Assembly: GCA_022361455.1 (NCBI GenBank)
Contig: JAKSAW010000181.1
Coordinates: forward strand, 1 to 41,139
DNA length: 41,139 nt
Direction: 5' to 3'
DNA from: Pseudomonadales bacterium
GTDB taxonomy: Bacteria; Pseudomonadota; Gammaproteobacteria; Pseudomonadales; Ketobacteraceae
Below, piece after piece: positions 35,323 to 41,139 of the stretch. The position numbers were made by a program, and so were the translations under genes. A model generated the notes under the pieces. It was not told where the DNA came from. It ran no database searches and saw nothing but the letters and a program-made list of their open reading frames with translations. The first letter of the stretch is position 1. The number at the start of each line of letters is the position of its first letter.

Positions 35323-36345
35323 CTAATACCCCCTATAGTCTTTTGGCGATTTGCCAGTCCAACGTTTAAAGGCATGAATAAAACTGGAAGCCTCGCTGTA
35401 ACCCAGCGTCAATGAAATTTGCTCTACAGTCATCAGGTTTTCTTCCAGCATGGCGATAGCTCTGCGGCGCAGAGATTGCTCAACAATTAACTGAAATCGA
35501 GTACCTTCTGCAGTCAAACGGCGACGAACCGTTCGCGAAGTGACATTCAATTCTTGAGCGATTTCTTCAAGATTAGGTAGCCCCCCTTCTACTCTTTCTA
35601 TAGCTGCACGAATTTGCTCCGTGAATTGTCCTTTATTTTGAAACTTGGCAATTTGTTCCTCGCACTGCTCGATTAATAACTTATTTGTTAAAGCATTCGC
35701 TTGAGGCAAGGCTTTACTCAAAATTTGAACCGGAGAGAGCACTTCGTTAAATGGGCAACCAAACTTAACTGGACAGTGTAATAATTCCGCATACTTTTCC
35801 GGGTTGTCTGATTGAGGAAGATCAAATCTAACTTCAGCCACAATTTGTTCAGGCGATACATCTGTAAAAACGTGACTAAAGGCATTAACAGCAAAACTTA
35901 GATCTCGCGCAATATAATAATGCTTAAGATCCCCCAAATCATATTGGTCATCAAATCGTAAAATCGCGTGCTTTTCTGTTCGTATATGTGTCACCTGAAA
36001 ATAGGTGTAAGACAATTTCACAAACCGTAAGAAAAGCTGCAAAGAATGTTCGAGTGTTTCGCTGGTACTCAGAGCGAGTCCTAGCGCGCCTAAAGCAGAC
36101 AAGCGATAGGTTCGTCCCACTTCGATTCCCAGAAAAGGATCTTTTAACTCCTGATTAATTGAGCTCACAAGCGCAATGTCCTGAGCAGCCGAAATCCTGC
36201 CATGGGGATCATCCAACAACGTTTTGGAGATACCAGCATCCTGTAAATGCTTATCTGCATCGCATCCCCGCGCACGTGCGATCTCTACCAGGAGCGACGC
36301 GCCCATAATGGATTGTTGTTCATAAACGTTGGCTATAGGTATCAA
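35323..36345 (-). CDS. AraC family transcriptional regulator, likely controls the adjacent alcohol dehydrogenase
   Basis: This 340-residue AraC regulator has the PF12625-type N-terminal domain (LGALGLALSTSETLEHSLQL is typical) and a C-terminal double HTH (NLEEIAQELNVTSRTVRRRL, then MTVEQISLTLGYSEASSFIHAFKRWTGKSP). It has the same length and architecture as the regulator at 30337 but a clearly different sequence. It is divergent from an iron-type alcohol dehydrogenase across 137 bp; this arrangement is the usual one for a regulator and its target. Confidence 0.94.
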   Translation of the reverse strand: MIPIANVYEQQSIMGASLLVEIARARGCDADKHLQDAGISKTLLDDPHGRISAAQDIALVSSINQELKDPFLGIEVGRTYRLSALGALGLALSTSETLEHSLQLFLRFVKLSYTYFQVTHIRTEKHAILRFDDQYDLGDLKHYYIARDLSFAVNAFSHVFTDVSPEQIVAEVRFDLPQSDNPEKYAELLHCPVKFGCPFNEVLSPVQILSKALPQANALTNKLLIEQCEEQIAKFQNKGQFTEQIRAAIERVEGGLPNLEEIAQELNVTSRTVRRRLTAEGTRFQLIVEQSLRRRAIAMLEENLMTVEQISLTLGYSEASSFIHAFKRWTGKSPKDYRGY

Positions 36346-36482
36346 CTAGAAGCCCCATACCATTAAAGAGATTTCAAAATGTCCGAAATTATCAATTATA
36401 GAGCCGCTTTACTTATAAACAAGAACTACCATTATCATTAGGCTTTTAGCATCCAAAAAACCATCACTAAGGTCAGCATTTT

Positions 36483-37703
36483 ATGAACCATCGACTCGAA
36501 CAAATTTTATCTAAAGGACTGATTCAAGTAGCAAAAGTAGTGCAAGTAGTTGTACCAATGCGACCTCCCCTAGTATTTGTTGGCGTTGATTCTTCATTGC
36601 AATTGGCAGTATCCATTGCTCAAAAAGGCCATAAGCGAGTATTAATCGTTACCGATCCAGCTTTGGAAAAATTAGGGCTTTTGGAGAAACTAAAAAGTAC
36701 CTTAGATAGCCACGGTGTTGAAAATATTGTTTACGATGGTGTGTTGCCGGATCCTACCTACCAACAAGTAGAAAATGGATTAAGCCTGGTGCGTCAGCAT
36801 GGCTGTGATGGCATCTTGGCATTTGGCGGTGGTTCTTCAATGGATGCAGCCAAAGTTATCGCAGCCTTAGCCACTAACGAAGGCAAAAGCATCGATGACT
36901 TAGTGGGAATGTTTAAGGTCCGCAACGCCTGCCTACCTTTGTACGCAGTGCCTACCACAGCAGGAACAGGATCAGAGGCCACCATCGCTGCGGTTATTTC
37001 CAATACTGAACTGCAACAAAAAATGCAAATCCTCGACAATAAACTGATCACTCTTAGTGTTGCGCTTGATCCAGCTTTAATGACAGGTCTGCCAAAACCA
37101 ATCACAGCCGCCACGGGTATGGATGCATTAACCCATGCGTTGGAATCTTATATTTCATTACTGGCCACCAAAGATACCGACGAACAAGCAGAAGCTGCGG
37201 TTAAACTGATCTTTGATAATTTGCGTACTGCCTATAACGATGGCAGCAACTTAGAAGCTCGCCAAGCAATGGCTATGGCATCCTTCTATGCTGGTCAAGC
37301 TTTTACCAAGGCAAACCTAGGGTACGTACACGCCATTGCTCACAACCTTGGTGCCATGTATCACATCCCCCATGGTCTAGCCAACGCAACAGTGCTGCCA
37401 CATATCTTAGATTTCTCACACGATGCAGTAAGTGCGAGACTTGCACAGCTCGCGGTTAGGACTGGTATCGGTAAAGCCAGCAATTCAGATTGGCAAAATT
37501 CCTCACGCTTAATTAGCGAGGTGAAGCAACTGATTAAGGATGTGGAAATTCCTGCTACGTTGGATAAATTAAAAGCTGAAGATGTGAGCACCCTAGCCAC
37601 AGCGGCTATCGATGAAGCAAGATTTCACTATGCAGTTCCAAAGTTTATGCTTCAACAAGATTGCGAAGGGGTGATTCGAAAGCTATTACCGAGCTATTCA
37701 TAG
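36483..37703 (+). CDS. Iron-containing alcohol dehydrogenase
   Basis: This 406-residue enzyme of the group III (iron-dependent) dehydrogenases has the nucleotide-binding GGGSSMDAAK at 115-124 and the PTTAGTGSEAT motif. The metal ligands lie in TGMDALTHALESY and GYVHAIAHNLGAMYHIPHGLANA, the aspartate and three histidines expected. It oxidises an alcohol or reduces an aldehyde with NAD(P); the substrate is not known. AAGGT precedes the ATG. It is alone in its transcript, ending in a terminator. Confidence 0.95.
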   Translation: MNHRLEQILSKGLIQVAKVVQVVVPMRPPLVFVGVDSSLQLAVSIAQKGHKRVLIVTDPALEKLGLLEKLKSTLDSHGVENIVYDGVLPDPTYQQVENGLSLVRQHGCDGILAFGGGSSMDAAKVIAALATNEGKSIDDLVGMFKVRNACLPLYAVPTTAGTGSEATIAAVISNTELQQKMQILDNKLITLSVALDPALMTGLPKPITAATGMDALTHALESYISLLATKDTDEQAEAAVKLIFDNLRTAYNDGSNLEARQAMAMASFYAGQAFTKANLGYVHAIAHNLGAMYHIPHGLANATVLPHILDFSHDAVSARLAQLAVRTGIGKASNSDWQNSSRLISEVKQLIKDVEIPATLDKLKAEDVSTLATAAIDEARFHYAVPKFMLQQDCEGVIRKLLPSYS

Positions 37704-37754
37704 TGAACAGTGTTGCTCTATAGCTTTCAGCATTCCGCTAAAGAAGATAAAACA

Positions 37755-37790
37755 AAAATCGGCTGCGCGATTATTCGTGCAGCCGATTTT
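37755..37790. terminator. Bidirectional terminator between convergent genes
   Basis: AAAATCGGCTGC and GCAGCCGATTTT form a perfect 12-bp stem around a 12-base loop, with T runs in both orientations. It serves the alcohol dehydrogenase gene and the convergent lipoprotein gene. Confidence 0.88.
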
Positions 37791-37824
37791 ACAATTAAGC
37801 CTCTGCGAAGGGATTTTCAACGCC

Positions 37825-39522
37825 CTATTCAGAGGATTCAACTGGCGGGTTTTCTTCACCCCAACAATACAATTGAGATCCGCTTAAGCCACAAGTGTGG
37901 TATGTACCAGACTCAACCTTGCTAAACATGCCAACATCCTCTGGTGGCGTATATTGGCCACGGTTATGAATTGTCCATGGTTCCTCAACGCCATATCCCC
38001 AGCATTGAAACGCTGAATTATCCGCAACTAAATCATTCTCGTAAGCGCACGCACCGTAGAAGCCAATTACCAATCCTGTTGGCGTTATTTCCAGGCTAGG
38101 TACATCATCATGCGGATTGAAAAAGCTACTCTTCGCCGTACAACCTACACCGGCATCCGAGTAATGGCACAACACTCCATGAGCCATTGCAAAAGCCTGT
38201 GGATTTATCAGCTGCTGTAAAATGTCATCTCTAAAGTCATTGCCGATACAAGCGGCACCGTTGTTATCTAAATAACAGGCTGATCCGTCCGTATCGAATT
38301 GTTTCAAATTATTGTAAGTATAAATAAATTCACCACTCGACACGGTATTGCAACGCAAAGTAGTAGAATCTTGAACACAAATGGCATTTCTGCTGACATC
38401 GACGGCGATTGGCACCTCAACAAGACTTGGAAGTTCAGTGCCGCTATAGCCCCAACAATTTAGTCCAGAGTCATCAGTAACACATGTTCCATAACGCTCA
38501 CTACTAATGCTAGTGGGATTGCTAATGCCATCAGGAATCTCGTCGTAACCCCAGCCCCAACACACCACCTCGCCATCCGCGATGGCGCAGGTATAAGTGT
38601 CGCCAACGGAAAAGTCGCTCACGTTAGTAAGATTTTCGGGTACTTGAGCTTGACCAAAATATTCCTCTCCCCAACAGGTTTCCTCCCCATTGCTAGTGAC
38701 ACACATTAACTCTGGCAAATCTGAATAGCCACGTACTGAAGTGGGATTATCAACCGCCGGAATTTGTGCCGCGCTGCGTCCCCAACAAGCAAGCTGATTG
38801 CCTTCAGAGCCTTCATAAACAGCACAAGCCTTATTACGCGCAAAAGCAATGTCAACGACATTATGAATACCTTCAGGTTCATCCGCTAAACCGTAGTAAT
38901 TATCACCCCAGCAACGCAGTCCATTATCATCAGCTACGCAAATTGCGTCATGGTTATTTTCGACCCTATAGATATTGCTAAAGTCGCCAGGTGCGCCATC
39001 AAAGTTGCTTCCCCAACACTCTATTGATTCATCGTTAAACTGAACGCAGCGAGCATTGTGACCTTGATAAATTTCAGCAATATCATCGCTAGGAACAAAA
39101 ATAGCTTCGATATTTTCACTAAAGACTTGTAAGGCTACCGGAGGCATATAGGTTGGTTCCACAGGTTGCTCTTGCGTTGCGCTCGATGCACTGGGATAAC
39201 CTTGACCGGTACGAGTACCCACATCAGGAGCAAAAGCTAGAAAGCCAATTTCGGTGAAGACGTAATATCCATCCGTTCCCCGATATAGGTTTCCATTACT
39301 GGCAAGAAGCCCAATATTGGTATAACCATTGGCAGGATTAGCGATCAATTCAAATCGTTTGGGATTACCGTTATTGCTTCTTTTGCAAGTGCCTTCATCG
39401 CAAGAAAAACTTGATAATCTGTTGCTAACCTCGCCTTCGCCAGTGATGCTAACCGTTAGATTACAACCGGACATCATCAAGAGCATGAGCAATATACTTA
39501 TTATTATGGGTTTTCTTTCCAT
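37825..39522 (-). CDS. Lipoprotein with Cys-paired RCC1-like (CWG) repeats
   Basis: This 565-residue protein has a lipobox MMSGC (Cys20). The ATG at 39522 is chosen because AGAGG lies 8 bp ahead and because the longer frame would run through a hairpin and put the lipobox too far in. A short Ig-like 'bacterial repeat' region comes first (VSITGEGEVSN, CDEGTC, ANPANGY). About 11 repeats follow, each with two Cys, the second in CWG in eight repeats and degenerate (CNTV, CIG, CTA) in three. The sequence between repeats often reads like RCC1 units (NVVDIA, NVSDFS). It is predicted to be an outer-membrane-anchored beta-propeller with a disulfide per blade; its partner is unknown. Confidence 0.85.
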   Translation of the reverse strand: MERKPIIISILLMLLMMSGCNLTVSITGEGEVSNRLSSFSCDEGTCKRSNNGNPKRFELIANPANGYTNIGLLASNGNLYRGTDGYYVFTEIGFLAFAPDVGTRTGQGYPSASSATQEQPVEPTYMPPVALQVFSENIEAIFVPSDDIAEIYQGHNARCVQFNDESIECWGSNFDGAPGDFSNIYRVENNHDAICVADDNGLRCWGDNYYGLADEPEGIHNVVDIAFARNKACAVYEGSEGNQLACWGRSAAQIPAVDNPTSVRGYSDLPELMCVTSNGEETCWGEEYFGQAQVPENLTNVSDFSVGDTYTCAIADGEVVCWGWGYDEIPDGISNPTSISSERYGTCVTDDSGLNCWGYSGTELPSLVEVPIAVDVSRNAICVQDSTTLRCNTVSSGEFIYTYNNLKQFDTDGSACYLDNNGAACIGNDFRDDILQQLINPQAFAMAHGVLCHYSDAGVGCTAKSSFFNPHDDVPSLEITPTGLVIGFYGACAYENDLVADNSAFQCWGYGVEEPWTIHNRGQYTPPEDVGMFSKVESGTYHTCGLSGSQLYCWGEENPPVESSE

Positions 39523-39593
39523 GAAACGAGCCTCTTTATAGTCTTGTAGGTACAGCAAAAGAAACTCGATTATAGGTGGTTGGGTAGTAGGGA

Positions 39594-39619
39594 AACTATC
39601 TACCAAATGGTAGATAGTT
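39594..39619 (-). terminator. Hairpin between the two minus-strand lipoprotein genes
   Basis: AACTATCTACCA (39594-39605) and TGGTAGATAGTT (39608-39619) are perfect 12-bp complements separated by two bases. It lies 31 bp after the stop of the esterase gene and about 70 bp before the CWG lipoprotein start. Confidence 0.6.
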
Positions 39620-39650
39620 CTCTTGTCACGACTGAATAGTATTCACCAAT

Positions 39651-40565
39651 TTATAGATCATGGCGGGAGAAGAAATCCCAAATTAAATCAGCTAGGTTCA
39701 CGAGATCGTTGTTAAAGTAAGTTAGATGCCCACCCAAGAAGGTTCCCGCACCATCGATTTGACAGAACGCAACCTCAGCGTTTTCGCTGCATTCATCTCT
39801 TATTTCACAACTTGAATTACCTTTATTAAAAAAGATCTCTGATTCATCGGTACATTGATTGATGTCAGACCAAGCCTCATAGGACTCTGGTGCGGACAAG
39901 CCACTATGACCCAGGCCTATATGCATACCATTGTAGGGAACTAAAATATCCGTAGGTGCATGAAACGCGATAATGGGGGCAGTACGATTAGGAATGCAAG
40001 TATTGGCGGGCGTTGGCAACTGAAACGCTACCGTGGCTGTAGCTGCAAAAATATCAGGTGATTCGCAAGCAAGTATCTGAGCCATGGCACCACCGTTCGA
40101 AATACCCATTACATAAACACGTGATTCATCAACATTTAGATTATTCTTTAACTCTGCAACCAAAGCTCTCAGAAAATCTGCATCGTTGATATCACCACTC
40201 TTAACATCTACTGACAAAACGCTATTCCATGCATTCCGAATACCTTGAGGCCACGCCACAATAACCCCATTGTCTTCACCTACTCGCTCGATACCCGATA
40301 CAAGCCTCTCACCGGACAAACCAAGAATAACCGGTGAACTAAAACCATGAAGATCTAGTATCAGAGGTGTTGGGGTATCCGGATCGTATGAGCTAGGCAC
40401 TCTAAGTTGATAATATCGGTTAACATCCTGATTCACCAAGCCACATTCATGAAGCCCAGGGTCAGGCGTGACACACGGTGGTTCTTGATCACCACCATCG
40501 GCGGACAGACAACCTGTCAGGAAAGATAGCATGCTTAATATAAGCGGAATACGCTGGAAGGACAT
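39651..40565 (-). CDS. PHB depolymerase / feruloyl-esterase-like lipoprotein
   Basis: This 304-residue protein has a lipobox FLTGC (Cys19) and an alpha/beta hydrolase domain of the PHB-depolymerase-like family. Visible features are LILDLHGFSS (oxyanion region), VIVAWPQGIRNAWN, DADFLRALV, the nucleophile elbow YVMGISNGGAMA and AFHAPTDILVPYNG with the acidic residue. The histidine is probably in LGGHLTYF near the end. Six or more cysteines suggest disulfides and an extracytoplasmic place. The substrate may be a polyester or a feruloyl ester. It is upstream of the CWG lipoprotein on the same strand. Confidence 0.88.
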   Translation of the reverse strand: MSFQRIPLILSMLSFLTGCLSADGGDQEPPCVTPDPGLHECGLVNQDVNRYYQLRVPSSYDPDTPTPLILDLHGFSSPVILGLSGERLVSGIERVGEDNGVIVAWPQGIRNAWNSVLSVDVKSGDINDADFLRALVAELKNNLNVDESRVYVMGISNGGAMAQILACESPDIFAATATVAFQLPTPANTCIPNRTAPIIAFHAPTDILVPYNGMHIGLGHSGLSAPESYEAWSDINQCTDESEIFFNKGNSSCEIRDECSENAEVAFCQIDGAGTFLGGHLTYFNNDLVNLADLIWDFFSRHDL

Positions 40566-40764
40566 AGCATTACTCTCATTTAGTTTTTTTATAGTTGAGA
40601 GCTAGTTTGAGAAAACCTGGGTACTGTCATCCACTACAGGAATACATTATCAAATTAGCTATACGATATTTGACGGTATCTAACTGGTAAGACGCCCAGG
40701 CCCAGATACAACATATACTTATTTTTGTTGCATTCAGAATAGGCTGGTTAAAATTCGATGTCAA

Positions 40765-40780
40765 CATTCCAAATGGAATG
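40765..40780 (-). terminator. Small hairpin after the DUF1295 gene
   Basis: CATTCC and GGAATG pair around AAAT. It lies about 55 bp after the DUF1295 stop on the minus strand. It may be a weak terminator; no T run is evident. Confidence 0.35.
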
Positions 40781-40833
40781 CCAATGACCCGAAATTGCGT
40801 TCCGGTCGTTTTGAGATAAACAAACTATTGAAT

Positions 40834-41139
40834 CTAAGCTTTAGGAAACCAAGGGATAAAGGCGGACGTCTTCGAAACGTAATCGGCATAGTGCGGCTTC
40901 GTCTTCTGTAATCCCTTTTCAAGAAGCGCGACACCGGAAACTTTAATTAAGAAAAGAGTCATTATGATAGGTGATATAATTGTCATCCAACCTCCATCAA
41001 TATTGATGGCGAATAAGAAAAACGCCCACCACTGCAATGCATCACCGAAATAGTTAGGGTGACGTGTATAACGCCATAATCCGGTGTCTAGGATCTGAGT
41101 TGAGCTGCTTCTATTTCTCTTAAATTGATCGAGCTGATA
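40834..41139 (-). CDS. DUF1295 membrane protein (steroid 5-alpha reductase-like), 5' truncated
   Basis: The frame is open from the window edge; the first possible start inside the window (41037) is within the domain. The visible residues end the DUF1295 family: GLWRYTRHPNYFGDALQWW, a hydrophobic pair of segments, and the terminal YADYVSKTSAFIPWFPK motif. Members are integral membrane proteins related to isoprenylcysteine methyltransferases and steroid reductases; the activity is unknown. About 100 residues are present of the usual 250-290. Confidence 0.9.
   Translation of the reverse strand, partial: YQLDQFKRNRSSSTQILDTGLWRYTRHPNYFGDALQWWAFFLFAINIDGGWMTIISPIIMTLFLIKVSGVALLEKGLQKTKPHYADYVSKTSAFIPWFPKA

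Overview
The window looks like part of the chromosome of a marine-type gammaproteobacterium. By eye the base composition is moderate, and the gene families (MoxR-linked Bat proteins, YeaC/DUF1315 next to pepN and nadK, a DUF1329/YCF48/RND set, ArsJ arsenate detoxification, AraC regulators with the Arabinose_bd-type N-terminus) are typical of Pseudomonas relatives and of Cellvibrionales/Oceanospirillales. No species can be named from the sequence alone. I saw no rRNA, tRNA, CRISPR array, integrase or insertion sequence.

Region 1 (1-8260, + strand): the distal part of a MoxR/Bat operon (DUF58, DUF4381, VWA BatA-like, VWA+TPR BatB/C-like, BatD and a 105-residue unknown). The genes are joined by 4-7 bp overlaps or very short gaps, and moxR is expected just left of the window. 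Next come three genes of a stress-related kind: a small HPF/RaiA-like ribosome-associated protein, a Bax-inhibitor-1 membrane protein and a DUF533/TerB-like protein. Region 2 (8261-15300): a wrecked 7TMR-DISM hybrid sensor kinase (8365-8966), a minus-strand set of GNAT, ABM monooxygenase, alpha/beta hydrolase and DUF2238 genes, an orphan Hcp-like protein with a signal peptide, a lipoprotein carboxylesterase and an unknown lipoprotein.

Region 3 (15244-30336, mostly minus): a DUF1329 - YCF48-like - MMPL/RND envelope cluster, then a housekeeping run (pepN, yeaC-like, an EAL protein with a damaged active site, a metallophosphoesterase, nadK, a PLP-dependent deaminase) and a 501-residue coiled-coil protein of unknown role. 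Region 4 (30337-37790): an AraC regulator; an unlisted 37-residue, extremely acidic ORF (31491-31378, minus) with a strong ribosome-binding site and an 18-bp perfect hairpin across its stop codon; an arsR-gapdh-arsJ operon with a convincing promoter/operator; a periplasmic solute-binding protein; and a second AraC regulator divergent from an iron-type alcohol dehydrogenase. Region 5 (37791-41139, minus): a lipoprotein built of 11 Cys-paired RCC1-like (CWG) repeats, a PHB-depolymerase-like lipoprotein esterase and the 3' end of a DUF1295 membrane protein.

The strongest candidates for something undescribed are the 37-residue acidic ORF with its structured leader and tail, the CWG-repeat lipoprotein, the secreted Hcp-like orphan and the probably non-catalytic EAL receptor. 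The dead sensor kinase is a good case of recent gene decay.
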